In this document: positions 7,720 through 18,895 of the stretch, in pieces
How positions within the stretch are numbered: position 1 is the stretch's first letter
Layout of the letters: each line of letters starts with the position of its first letter
Assembly (NCBI GenBank): GCA_030760725.1
Contig: JASWHV010000009.1
Span: 108,015,854-108,079,853 of the forward strand
Source of the DNA: Neostapfia colusana
Lineage: Eukaryota; Streptophyta; Magnoliopsida; Poales; Poaceae
Direction of reading: 5' to 3'
Length of the DNA stretch: 64,000 bases
Notes under the pieces: model-generated
The model's database searches: none
The model's input: the letters and a program-made list of their open reading frames with translations, nothing else
What the model was told of the DNA's origin: nothing
Translations under genes and position numbers: made by a program

Positions 7720-10700
7720 CTTTCCGCGCTCTCTTCGCTACCTAGACGGGAGACGATGAGGTCGCCCCCGCTCCACAACGGGCAGGTCTGGCCAAGCCGG
7801 CAGCCAAGCGGCCGGCGCACTCTGTGTGATGTACGAGGGTTCTTCCGATGTCTCATCCAAGTGAGCCGTCAAGACCCTCCGACAAGCAGTGGCAGCCGCC
7901 GCTCCAGTCCCGGGGCGGCGCCACATCGCAAATGGATGGAGACGCCGATCAGCTTTGACGCCTCCGACTGCCCCAAGAACACGGCAGGCGCCGGGCAGCT
8001 GCCTCTCCTCATCGCCCCGACCATCTCTAACGTGAAGCTCTACCACATGTTGATTGATGGCGGGGCAGCCATCAGCGTTATCAGTCTTGCAGCTTTCAAG
8101 AAGCTGCAGATCCCTATGTCCCAGCTTACCCCCTCGAGACTATTCTCTAGGGTAGGTCAGGACCCCATCTTCCCGTGCGGTAGTATCTCTCTCCCGGTGA
8201 CATTCGGGACGCCTGAGAACTACCGTACGGAGAGCGTTGTCTTCGACATTGCGGAGGTCAGCCTCCCCTTCAATGCCATAATTGGCAGACCGGCTCTGTA
8301 CCCGTTCATGGCTGTAGCCCACTACGACTACATGGTCTTGAAGATGCCAACCCCGAGTGGCGTCCTCAAGATTCGCGGTGACTGCACCACGGCTGTCTCA
8401 GCGTTGGAAAAGCTCCATGTGCTGGCAGCAGCACAGGAGGCCGCCTCCGGTCATGCTGAAGCTAGCCGGCCGCCTCCAAGCATGCGTCAGCGAGGGGTGA
8501 CATCTGCACCCCGTGTGCAGCCCTTGGATGGCGAAGACGTACCAGTAAAGGTCGTCCAAGTCAGTCCTGATGTTGCCCAGACCACCCGAATCACCGGGGG
8601 CCTGGGAGGCAAATAGGAAGACACGCTCGTCACCTTCCTCCGGGCCAATGTCGATGTGTTTTCCTCGCAACCGTCGGAAATGCCCGAGATCCCCAGGGAG
8701 GTGATTGAGCACCAACTGAAGATCCACCCCGACGCCAGGACGGTCCAACAGAAGCCTCGGAAGCAATCCATCGAGCGGCAAGACTTCATCCGTGAAGAAA
8801 TCAAGAAGCTACTCGATGCCGGCTTCATTCGAGAGGTCCACCATCCACGATGAATGGCCAACCCTGTTATCATCCCCAAGGCTGGCGGGAAGCTACGTAT
8901 GTGCATCGACTACACCACCCTCAATAAGGCATGTCCAAAGGACCCGTTTCCTCTCCCCCACATAGACCAAATGGTCGACTCTACGTCTGGTTGTGATCTA
9001 CTGTGTTTTCTAGACGCATATTCAGGTTTCCACGAGATATCTATGTCTAGGGAAGATGAAGAGCATACTGCCTTCATCACAGTAGATGGTCTATACTGCT
9101 ATGTGTCCATGCTTTACGGTCTTAAGAATGCCCTTCCCACCTTTGTGCGTGCAATGCATAAGACATTCAGGAACCTCATTCGGGACCTGGTCGAGATTTA
9201 TGTCGGTGACACTGTAGTGAAGATTAAGTCGCAAGCAGCTCTGCTCTAAAACCTAGCCCTAGTCTTCGACAGACTGCATTCCACACGCACGAAGTTGAAC
9301 CCAGACAAATGTGTCTTCGAGGTCTCTGCCGGGAAGCTTCTCGGTTTCTTTGTCTTAAACCGAGGGATCGAAGCTAACCCATAGAAGATTAAGGCGATAG
9401 AACTGATGCGGCCCCCTGCCCATATCAAGGACGTGTAGAAGCTTACCGCATGCTTGGCTGTGCTCAATCGGTTTATCTCTAGACTGGCCGAGTGGGCTCT
9501 TCGGTTCTTCAAGCTTCTGCGCAAAACTGGTCCATTCGTATGGACCGAGGAGGCGGATGAGACGTTCCAGGAGCTGAAGAAGTTCCTCACAACGCTGCCA
9601 ATCATGGTGGCCCCTGAACAAGGCAAGCCACTGCTCCTCTACATCGCTGCCACAACCGAGGTCGTGAGCATGGTTTTTGTCGCGGAGCGGCCAGAACTCC
9701 ATCGACTTCAAGTCCGAGAAAAGGCTCCTGCTGCTGTTGGTCTAAAGCCCCAGGTCGCAGGCCCCGCAGGAGACCCTTGGGATGGGGAATTAATCAGGTC
9801 CCAAGCTGGCGGACCTAATGATCAAGCATATCTGGGTCCAAGCTCCTGGAATGCAGTCCCAGACCCGGGGGGCCTGGGGACCTCCCCAAGAAGAGCTAGT
9901 CAGGTCCCAATCTTCTAGTCCCGGCAACCGGCGTGCATCTGGATCCAAGCTCCCAAAATGCAGTCTCGGACCAGAGGGCCAGGGGCTCCCGAGTCTCGGA
10001 CCTCTCCAAGAAGAACTAGTTGGGTCTGAACCATTTAGACCTGACAACTGATGTGCACCTGGGTTCGAGCTCCCAGATTGCAGTTCCGGGGCTAGGGGCC
10101 GGGGTCCCTGAGTCCCGGACCTCTACAAGAATACGCTTTGGACCCCTCCGTGAGGGTCCGAACCATCCAGCATCCGGTCTACTTCATCAGCGAGGTCCTC
10201 CACGACGCCAAAAAAAGATATCTAGAGGTGCACAAACTACTCTATGCAGTCCTCATTGCATCAAGGAAGTTGCGCCATTGCTTCCAAGCTCACAAGATCT
10301 TGGTGGTTACCTCATACCCGCTGAGAACCGTCCTCCACGGCCCCAACGCCACTGGAAACATGGCTAAATGGGCTGCAGAGTTGGCGGAATTCAAGCTGGA
10401 CTTCTTACCGCGCTATGCGGTGAAAAGCCGGACGTTAGCCGACTTCGTGGCAGAGTGGACGCCACCACCATGCCAGCTAGGGGGCCAGGACACCGGTGAA
10501 CTAGAGCCCAGAGCTCTGGTCTTCACTGGGGCCTTACTGGACTTTCTTCTTCGACGGCTCCTCGGGGAAGCAAGGTGCCGGAGCAGGGGTTCTGCTCATT
10601 ACACCAACCGGAAAGCAATTCAATACATGGTGCGACTTGACTTCAAGGCGACCAACAACATGGCGGAGTATGAGGCTCTCATCTTCGGGTTAAAACCCAC

Positions 10701-11163
10701 GTTATCCCTCGGTGTCTAGTAGTTGTTTGTCAAGGGTGATTCTCAACTGATCATCAAGCAAGTAAAGGGAGAGTGTAGTTGCAACGAACCACAGCTTGTA
10801 GCTTATCTCCTCCAAGTACGGAAGTTGGAGAAGGACTTCTTATCCTAGGACTTGTGCCATGTTCCCCGTACCCATAACATAATAGCCGACGACCTATCAA
10901 CGAAGGCTTCCACTTGGGCTCCGGTGCTTGAGGGGGTCTTTGAAAGGAAGTTTCTGCGACCTACCGCCTGGCCGGCCGAACCAGGCGAAGGGGGTGGGAT
11001 CAGCACCTCGAAGGTGGCGGTCCCGGCGGCCATGTTACCGTGGCGCCCGCCAAGGATCGTAAGCGTCATTGGGGGCTCCATGCAACCCGGCGTTCAAGAT
11101 CTAAGTGCTCAACTAAGTCCCGATGCATGAATCATGAAGATCCAAGACTACTTGAACGACAAT
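7720..11163 (+). pseudogene. gypsy pol, first part: protease, reverse transcriptase, RNase H
   Basis: Protease: LYHMLIDGGAAISVIS near 8040-8090. RT: IREEIKKLLDAGFIREVHHP, KLRMCIDYTTLNKACPKD (8891), FLDAYSGFHEI, then IYVGDTVVK near 9197, where the catalytic YVDD has become YVGD. Thumb and connection: FISRLAEWALRFFKLL. RNase H: QHPVYFISEVLHDAKKRY (10160), LADFVAEW, then a second RNase H-like stretch FKATNNMAEYEALIFGLK, GDSQLIIKQVKGE and HVPRTHNIIADDLS (10856). In-frame stops occur after LGGK (8614), HHPR (8851), AALL (9247), at 9382, 9436 and 10717. The tail KIQDYLNDN (to 11163) continues in frame as ILSDERVSAERIARL after the CACTA-2 insertion. Nearly all of gag is missing. Confidence 0.9.
9728..10140 (+). 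repeat. three-copy tandem repeat inserted between RT and RNase H of the gypsy pol
   Basis: Units start TCCAAGCTCC at about 9837, 9944 and (TTCGAGCTCC) 10064, so the steps are 107 and 120 bp. Each has (A/G)ATGCAGTC or a variant, then GGGGCC-rich text and GGACCTC(T/C)(C/A)CAAGAA. Pol homology stops near RPELHRLQVREKA and resumes at VRTIQHPVYFISE. Confidence 0.8.
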
Positions 11164-11174
11164 CACTACAAAAA

Positions 11175-11425
11175 AGGCACATTTACGACGGCTATAATAA
11201 TTTATGACGGCCTTAGGATTAGCCATCATAAACAACAATATTTACGACGGCCAGATTTGGTCGTCGTAAGTTAGGCTTAACTTATGACGGCCAAGGAACA
11301 GCCGGCGTAAGTTTGCCTCAACTTACGACGGCTAACCCTAGGGCCGTCGTAATTAATAAGGCCATCGTAAGTAACCTGTTACTTACGACGGCTAGACCCC
11401 TCGCCGTCATAAATGATGGGTTTAT
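11175..11425. repeat. left subterminal repeats of CACTA-2
   Basis: About a dozen copies of TTTACGACGG/TTATGACGG and complements (GTCGTAAGT, CCGTCGTAATT, CATCGTAAG), mostly as facing pairs about 15-30 bp apart. These are expected TNPA-type binding repeats. Confidence 0.9.
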
Positions 11426-12085
11426 ACCGTCCCGGGCCAAGGTCGGCGCGGGCATGAACCTGACCCGCCACCGCCGCCGCCCGATAGCTTCCTCTAGCCG
11501 CACACCCGCGCCGGCCCCCGCCGCCGCCTCGACACCCAAGCCGCTAGAGCCCCGGCCAGCCCCCGCCGCCACCCTAGCCAGCCGCCCCGACACCTCCACT
11601 CCCTCGGCCGCCGCCGCCCCTGACCCCGGTGCCCTCCCCGACACCGGCAGCCCCCGGCGCCCCTCCCTTACCCAGCGTCCCGCTGCCCCACCCCCGGCCC
11701 CGAGTTCCCGCGCCATCGAGCACATCGCAACTGTCGAGAAGTTAGTTTTTTAATTTAGTTGATAATTGGATTTAGTTTAGATAATTTAGTTATTAATAGT
11801 TATTGTTTAATTTATGCAAATTGTTTTATTAGTTTCAGATTGAATTTAGTTTAACTGTTAATTGTTTAGTTTATGAATTTTGTTAAATATAGTTGTCAAT
11901 TCTTTGTATGAGTTTTAGATTTAATTTAGTTTAGTTGTAAATTGTTTAGTTCATGAATTTTGTTAAATTTAGCCGTAATTTGTTTGTATTAGTTATAGAT
12001 TTAATTTTGTTTAGTTGTAAATTATTTAGTTCACTAATTTTGTTTAATTAAGTTGTAATTTATTTAGTTTTAGATTGAATTTAGC
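11426..12085 (+). other. GC-rich leader and AT-rich block of CACTA-2
   Basis: 11426-11741 is very GC-rich and, like the CACTA-1 leader, contains GGTCGGCGCGGGCAT and could encode a P/A-rich peptide (from about 11455 to 11753). At about 11742 it switches to a TTTAGTT-type, C-poor block to 12085. The order matches CACTA-1 at 2116-2850, so it is a family feature. A candidate donor AA|GTTAGT is at 11739-11746. Confidence 0.55.
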
Positions 12086-12410
12086 TTCCCTCCCGCCCAC
12101 CCCCGCCTCGTCGCCGGCCGCCCCGCCGCCACCCTAGGCCTCGCCTCCACGCTGCCCGCCGCCGCCCCAGCACCCTGTGCCTCTGCGCCCTGTGTCGCCG
12201 CCCGGCTGCCCCCGGCCACCTCCGCCCGGCCGCCCTTTCCCGCCCCCGCCGCATCGCCAGCCGCCCTGCCGCGCTGCCGCACCCAGCCTCCTCCACGCCG
12301 CCTGCCACTGGCTCCGCACCCTGCGCCTTTGACTCCCCGCGTCACCACCCGACTACCTCCGGCCTCCTCCGCCAGCCCTCCGTTCACCCACCGTCTATAT
12401 ATTTGCTTCA
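12086..12410. other. second GC-rich block of CACTA-2, no gene supported
   Basis: A run of CCGCC/GCCGCC-rich text with long overlapping ORFs on both strands, a by-product of its composition. There is no counterpart in CACTA-1. 12510-12900 after it is moderately GC-rich and unrecognised. Confidence 0.4.
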
Positions 12411-12459
12411 TTTCATTATTTAGTTGAATATTGTGTATAAATTGAGTGTTTATGATATG

Positions 12460-12500
12460 CTCTCATGACGGTTAGGTATATATATACACCGTCATGAGAG
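12460..12500. repeat. perfect 13-bp inverted repeat with TA-rich loop
   Basis: CTCTCATGACGGT at 12460-12472 pairs exactly with ACCGTCATGAGAG at 12488-12500 across a 15-nt TA-rich loop. The arms contain the ATGACGG subterminal word, so this may be an internal copy of the TNPA-type site pair. Confidence 0.85.
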
Positions 12501-12960
12501 AATGTGGAAAACATGTTAATTACGATGGTTCCGAGCCGGTTTGTCACGTCGTGACGGTGGCGGGAGCCGGAAGGCCCTGAACCTACAAGCTTCTAGCACC
12601 CAAGGACGCGGAAAGGAGCTCGACGGGAGCCGTCGGTCCGGGCTTGCGCCCGACTGACCTCCATCCAACGCCCGACCGCTCATCCAACATGACTTGTCGC
12701 AAAAGGGTTTAAGGACCACCGAATGACCCCTGTCCGATGCCCGAGCCCCCAAAAGGCCGGTGGGCTTTGACTTCGTCTTTCTCCCATTGTTCTTAAGATC
12801 TCGGACATGCCAAAGAATTAGGTCGCATGGACGCAGGCCCTCGTGTTGACGGTCACCCCTATTCTTCCCCCCTCTCTCCCTTTCGTTATTTCCTCCCTCT
12901 CTGTCGTAAATGGCTCAAAAAAGAATGAGTAACGTAAACCATTAGAATATGCAGCAACCA

Positions 12961-13167
12961 TTTCGAACCGGCCCGTCTCACATGCGTTACGCATGTGAGC
13001 CGGGTAGGTTCGGAATTGTCCCTTTTTGGACAGCCTGAGAGTCACCGAGGGGGCGTGCCTACGATGAGACGCCGGTCTGAATCCAGACGAGATTTCGATA
13101 GCGTAAACCTGATATTCTCTGCTGCACCATTATAGGGTGTGCAGTCGGAGAACATCAGGGTTATGCT
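12961..13167. promoter_or_regulatory. chain of four foldbacks upstream of TNP2 in CACTA-2
   Basis: H1 12961-13015 (55 nt, 25 paired positions, two mismatches), H2 13018-13031 GTCCCTTTTTGGAC, H3 13075-13088 GTCTGAATCCAGAC (perfect 5-bp stem), H4 13100-13167 (68 nt). Order and lengths equal those of CACTA-1 (3101-3310). In H1 pair 13-43 changes from A-T to C-G, a double compensatory change. Mismatched pairs 9-47 and 15-41 of CACTA-1 are paired here. Confidence 0.8.
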
Positions 13168-13312
13168 GCCAAAATTTTGTATGGATTCGGATTTGGCGTC
13201 TCGTCAGAAGCACGTTCATCTCGGTCACTCTTGGGTGGGTTTAGGACATATCTGTCCTAATAGAAGTATAAATTAACGATGTTTTCTCCCTCTTTAATCT
13301 GTAGCCTCCAAC

Positions 13313-16300
13313 ATGGGTGAATACCGTAGGTTGATGTACACTGGTTGGAACAAGAAAGATGGTCACTCAGATGAATGGTTCACAAAGACATATGCTTTTA
13401 TCGATCGAGCCTTTTCATTTTCAATGATTGATAAGGTGCGATGCCCATGTACGAAATGCCGAAACACAAAGTGGCTTGATAAAATGACTTTTGATACACT
13501 TGTGTCAGAACGGTTACACGTCACAATATGAGGTGTGGAGTTTTCACGGCGAGACAACTTCTAAATCTGTACAAGAAGTGCAAGAGGATGATGACAACAC
13601 GGGGGTTGATCAGATGGATGAGATGCTACAAGCTATTGAACCAGAGGCTACGAAGGATCCTCCAGCAACGGGGGTAGAAGCATTATTCAAGCTTCTTAAA
13701 ACTTCAGAAGAGCCGCTTCATGAATACACAGAAGTGACCCTCCTTACATTCATCACCAGATTTATGGAAATTAAGTCCAAATACTTCTTTTTCCAACAAT
13801 TGTTACAATGACCTAATCAAATTGATCTGCGATATCCTTCCACAAACCCGACAAATTGCCTAAAAATATGTATTAGTTGAAGAAATTGTTGTCTAGTCTC
13901 GGTATGAAATACGAGAAGATTGATGTGTGTCCAGACAATTGTATGCTTTTTGAAAAGAGCATGCGAAAGGGAACAAGTGCTTAAAATGTTGTAAATCGAG
14001 GTTTGTCGAAGTTGTTAACGACTATGGTGATAACGTTATGACAGAAGTCACATATAACAAACTTCGTTACTTACCACTGACACCTCGATTGAAGCGGTTG
14101 TCTATTATAAAAAGAATAGCTAGACACATGAGATGGCACAAAGAAGGTGTACGTCAGAACAATGGAGTCATGACGCACCCGTCCGATAGTGAGGCATGGA
14201 AGGCGCTGGACCGCTTCGATCCAGAATTCGCCAGTGATCAAGAAATGTTCGCATGGGTTTGGCGATAGATGGCTTTTCGCTGTTTAGTACAAACGCCACG
14301 TCATACTCGTGTTGGCACGTTTTTGTTATTTTGTACAACCTGCCACCATCTCTTTGTATGGAGTATGAATTCATGTTTCTTTGTCTTATCATACCTGGAT
14401 CAGATCATTCTGGACCACGTCTAAATATGATGTTGAAACCGTTAATTGAAGAACTGAAAACTTTGTTGACAGGAGTCGAAACTTACGACTATTACAAGAA
14501 GCAGAAATTAAACCTGCGGGCTACTTACTTATGGTTCATCCATGATTTTCCAGCATACGTATGTTTTCTGGATAGAGCACTCACGGTCGTTTGACGTAAC
14601 TGATATGTGCTTCAAACACGGATTGCTTTCGACTTGCTCATGGAGGTTGCCTCTATGTAACTTCGATTATTATAGACGTTGGTTGCCTCGAAATCACGTG
14701 TTTCGAGAACAGAATAATGTCTTTAGAAAGGACACAGTTGTAACAAAAGGACCACGAAACGTCAAAATGGATCAGAAATTTCTGATATGTTGAACAAACT
14801 GGTGGCAGATGAAAGTCGTCCTAGATATTTTGTAGGTTACGGGGAGGAACATAATTGGACTCACATATGTGGAATTTGGGAGCTTCCGTATGTGAAGTCC
14901 TTGATTTTAATGTACAACACTAATGTTATGCATCAGGAGCGTAACATGGGCGAATCTATAATAAACACATGCATGGATAATGACGGGTAAGATGAAAGAC
15001 AATATAAAGGCTCGAAAGGATCTGGTAGAGCTTTGTAACGTCCAACTTTTGAGCTCTCCGAAAGCGGTGGTAAGCCACGTGCTTCTTTCTGTCTTCGATC
15101 TAAAGAAAAGAAATAAGTCATGAAATGGTCGAAAAATTTGAAATTTCCAGATGGTTACGCAGCTAATTTGAAACGAGCCGTGAATGTGAAGATGGTAAAG
15201 CTCATTGGATTGAAAAGTCATGATTATCACATAATTATGAAAAGACTCCTACCTGTTATGTTTCACGACTATTTTGATGATGCGGTTTGGAAGGTGCTAG
15301 CCGAGCTTAGCTACTTCTATAGGCAGTTATATGCTAAAGAAATCATGGTAGAGATGATGAATAAGTTGGAGAAGGAGATACTAGTACTGTTATGTAAGAT
15401 AGAAACAAAATTCCTCCAGGCTTCTTCAATCCAATGCAACATCTCCTTATTCATCTTCTTTTTGAGGCTAAAGTGGGCGGTCATGTTCAATATAGATGGA
15501 TGTATCACATTGAAAGAGCACTTAGATATCTGAAGCCAATGGTTGGCAACCGAGCAAGGGTGGAAGGGTGCATCGCCGAAGCTTTTACCCTTAAGGAAGT
15601 GGGATACTTTTCAAGTGTTTACTTTGCAGAGTAACACAATGTAAATACTTTGGTGATGCGATACAATATGGATGAACATCCACCTTGCAGGGATCTCTCT
15701 ATTTTTGCAACGAAGGGCACTACTGTTGGTGGTAGTCGGAGCTACAATTGTACTGCAGATGAAATAACGACCACTTTACTCTACATGTATACTAATACAA
15801 ATGGGATTGACAAATATTTCGAGTAAGTTTGTGTCCTAACAATTGATGCTTATCGGCATATAATGCAACATTTATATTAATGAAAGTTTATTCCGTCCAG
15901 TGAGTTCCACAAGCAAAATTGGACACATAGGCATCAACCCATGAGCAAACAAGTAGAAACGATGCGACGGGACGGAATAAATGGACGACCTAATTTTCTT
16001 TCCTGGTTCCCAGAATATGTAACATTTTCTCATTAATATATGACTAGTTATAAAGTATTCTTATAACTTTGTAATTTGAACAGTGCGTGAAAGAGCCCGA
16101 CGTCCATGAAGACTTGCGGCAACTGCCTTATGGACTGGTTAAAGTTAGAAGCTATGGTCGATATGACGTCAAGGGGTTTCGATTTCGTACAACTGAATTT
16201 TATGCTCTTCGTCCGCTCGCGGCAACATGTAATACTGGAGTTCTGAGGAGGGCAATCGACTCTCAAGGCCGCGAAACTAATTATTATAGGATCACTAACA

Positions 16301-16790
16301 AAATCTTTGAATTTAGTTTTGCCGGAAATAAGGAACTTCAAGTCGTCTTCTTTGATTGTGATTGGTTTGACAACAAATATGGAACATGGCAAAACAAATT
16401 TGGTATGGTGGAAGTCAAACACAATGAACAACTACGAGGCTACGATACATTTGTCCCTGCACACCAAGTGGAGCTAGTGTATTATTTACCTTATCCATGT
16501 CAAAAGCTTAATGCTTGTTGGCTGGTACATAAGGTGAATCCTCGTGAGCGGTTATATACTCCAATAGATAATGACTACCATGATATCAATGACGTTGACA
16601 AGGTTTATCAAGAACAAGAGTTGCCAGGCTCGTTTTTCGTCAAGTGTGGTGTCAAACTCGATCACTTGGTTGGCCACGCTAACGATGAAGAGACTTCTAC
16701 TATGCGCAAATAAAAAAGGAAACAAATTAGGAAACAAGATCGATGGTCTGGTTTGAGGGGTAGGGTTTGTGATGCCGATAAATTCTAAAA
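13313..16790 (+). pseudogene. TNP2-type CACTA transposase (Transpos_assoc, TNP2, DUF4218, DUF4216)
   Basis: A splice acceptor (TTTAATCTGTAG) lies just upstream and the start is MGEYRRLMYTGWNKK. Domain order: Transpos_assoc 13313-13580 (CPCTKCRN); spacer to 13810; a cysteine motif CPDNCMLF/CLKCCKSRF near 13930-14000; TNP2 core 14038-15000 (LPLTPRLKRL, MRWHKEGV, LAIDGFSLFSTNATSYSCW, LPPSLCMEYEF, RATYLWFIHDFPAY, LPYVKSLILMYNTNVMHQER); DUF4218 15120-15640 (GLKSHDYHIIMKRLLPVMF, HVQYRWMYHIERALRYLK, NRARVEGCIAEAF); DUF4216 16087-16560 (ATCNTGVLRRAIDSQGRETN, DCDWFDNKYGTW, DTFVPAHQVELVYYL). Two introns are likely, about 15823-15898 and 16019-16083. There are frameshifts or stops near 13520, 13809, 14266, 14595 and 14990. 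The TNP2 product would bind and cut the element ends in the nucleus; this copy is broken. Confidence 0.9.
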
Positions 16791-16874
16791 CTGACTCCAA
16801 GTAACTTTTTTCACTAAATTATTATAACTTCGTATATTTTCCTAGCATATTTACCAATTACTCCTCACAACAGA
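16791..16874 (+). other. spacer between the two CACTA-2 genes
   Basis: A short AT-rich stretch between TNP2 and the MSSEKRKGKR start of the second gene; the same spacing is seen in CACTA-1 (4166-4290). Confidence 0.5.
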
Positions 16875-17036
16875 ATGTCATCAGAGAAACGAAAAGGGAA
16901 GAGGGCTAGTGGCTTCCTCAGGGAGGCACGGGACACCCTTTTTAGAGGTAGTTCCTCAATTGAGAGCAGATGCTCTCAGCTGTTAATACGTGTCCCAGAC
17001 CTAGCGGGCGTACCTCTGGTCTTACAGCGCACGGAG
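16875..17036 (+). pseudogene. exon 1 of the second CACTA-2 gene (Transposase_24/TNPA-like)
   Basis: Starts MSSEKRKGKRASGFLREARD and ends VPLVLQRTE before a donor near 17036 (GAG|GTACAT). CACTA-1 exon 1 has the parallel text MSSSSGRGKGK and ATVVLQRSDK, which supports it as a real exon. Intron 1 was hit by Sirevirus 1 at 17091, moving the other exons about 26 kb away to 43231. Confidence 0.75.
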
Positions 17037-17091
17037 GTACATTTTCATTCAAAATTATGTTATCTTACATGTCACTTAGCAATTAACTATT

Positions 17092-18834
17092 TGTGAGACC
17101 TATGTGTGCTGAATACATTGGCTTTGACGATAAAAGTTTTGAACACTACCAAAACACCTTTTTAACAAGGTCCGACTCTAGGTCCGAGCTCCTGCAAGGT
17201 CTGACGATAGGTACGACTTATTTTGGGTAGCTCCGGCAAGGTCCGACGTAAGATCCGACTTGCTTTGTCTAGGTCTGACTTATTTTGGCTAGGTCCGACT
17301 TGTTTTTGCTAGCTCCGGTGCTAGGTCCGACTAGCTTTGGTATGTTCCGTGCTAGGTCCGACTAAGCTTTAGTAAGCTCCGGCGCTGGGTCCGACTAGCT
17401 TTGGTAAGCTCCGGTTCAAGGTCCGGTTAGATTTGGTAAGGTTCGGAGCTTGATTACAATGGTTCTGCTTTTAACTTGCAATGTTTCGAACCTGCTTTAC
17501 TCTTATGAAAAGTTTGCTTAGTATTATTTTAGTAAGTTTTTGGTGTGTTTTGGTGGTTATGGCCGATATCATTTTGCTATGGTTTACAACATGCTTATGT
17601 GAGGTGCTCACGTAAGATGTTGTAGTTTCAGAACTAACGAGAGTCAAGTCGAGGACTTGTGCTCGGAAGTATTGGTTGTTTATCATTTGCATGTGTTGCT
17701 TGAGTTCAAGACATAGCTGGTGACGGGATCCATTGAACTAGTATTAGGGAGAAGATGAGATTCAACAACCAAGTTCGGGAGGAATTGTGGTTGAGTTGAT
17801 CGGGAGGTTGCGCAGTATGTTTGAATCAAGAACAATGCATATGAAGGTATCTTGGACGTCGTTGGAAGATGCTTGCACGTGTGCAAGGAGTGCATGTATG
17901 TGGCTGCATGGTTCCAAGGCATGATGAATAGATGTGGACGTAACGAATTGGACGAAAAGGTCTAACCGACTAGGTTATGGACTCAGGCTACGGCTGAGTC
18001 GTGTTTGACTCAAATATGAAAAGTTTTGAGTTGGTTATGATAGGATTTGGTGTGGGTCACGAATTTGAGTTATTTTAGAAATGTGGGATACATTCCTAAG
18101 GTGTTTGGAAGTCTTAAGATTGCTTCTATCTGCGTGTATAAGAGCCTTGAGCAGTATTGGAAAGTTACAGCTTGAATCCAAGTAGGAGTAGGAGTCCTAG
18201 TTTGAATTGGGTTGGCCTTAGGGCTGATTATATAAGCAAGGGAGGCCAAGGCTCGTGGGAGTACGACTTTGGGGCTGGTCCTATTGTGTTTTGATAAATA
18301 AAATTCGTATTCTAAAGGAACTTTTGTGCCTTGTTCGTCCAACTTGTTTCAGACAAGTTTTTCTCGTCGAGTTTCTGTTCAGCACTACCTTGCTTCGGTG
18401 GTTTTATCATATCTCGAGTTTTACAGATCCAATTGATGTGATTCTTTTTGGATTGTCTTCACAACTTGATTATCTATCATCGTTTAAAATTTCACGGTCA
18501 TTGAATTTGTGGTTTCTGACCTACACGAGTTTCTTTGCAGTATTCCAGAACTGTTTTTCTCGCGTAGGACAGATTGACCTTTGTTCGATCTTTCGATCGT
18601 AACTTGAGTTTCTCTCAACGGATTTTTATGATTCTTGTTGTGACGTCTTCTTGACTTGATTATATACAGTCTATACAAGTTTTGTAACAGTTGAACACAT
18701 TTAGATTAGTCACACACACGGTTTCTTTAACAGATCAATTTTCTGCTGAGGGGTGTTTTGTTGCTTCCGCTGAAAAGTTTTTATCTACCATTCATCCCCC
18801 TCTGGTAGATTTACATGTGTACTTCGATCCTACA
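17092..18834 (+). mobile_element. LTR 1 of Sirevirus 1
   Basis: 1743 bp, TGTGAGACC...GATCCTACA. U3 carries a cluster of GGTCCGACT and GCTCCGG motifs (17165-17450). TATATAAG lies at 18229-18236, with the R/U5 part following. It has about 10 bases near 17318 that the other two LTRs lack, and many private differences. Confidence 0.92.
18229..18236 (+). promoter_or_regulatory. TATA box of LTR 1
   Basis: TATATAAG in GGCTGATTATATAAGC; the other two LTRs have the same context at about 29926 and 42595. Confidence 0.65.
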
Positions 18835-18836
18835 AT

Positions 18837-18854
18837 TGGTATCAGAGCCAGGTT
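18837..18854 (+). promoter_or_regulatory. primer-binding site of internal A
   Basis: TGGTATCAGAGCCAGGTT starts two bases after the LTR. It is complementary to the 3' end of initiator methionine tRNA, the usual copia primer. Confidence 0.9.
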
Positions 18855-18895
18855 GCTATAATCTTTGTGATTTGCATGTGTTTTGACTAATCATC

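Noticed and set aside
11313..11753. 146-codon plus-strand ORF in the CACTA-2 leader
   Set aside because: Its first third runs through the subterminal repeats, and the rest is proline/alanine-rich text; no domain.
15000..15120. Intron in TNP2 at this place
   Set aside because: The protein pattern (DNIKARKDLVELCN..., FCLRSKEKK) continues through with shifts, so frame damage explains it better.
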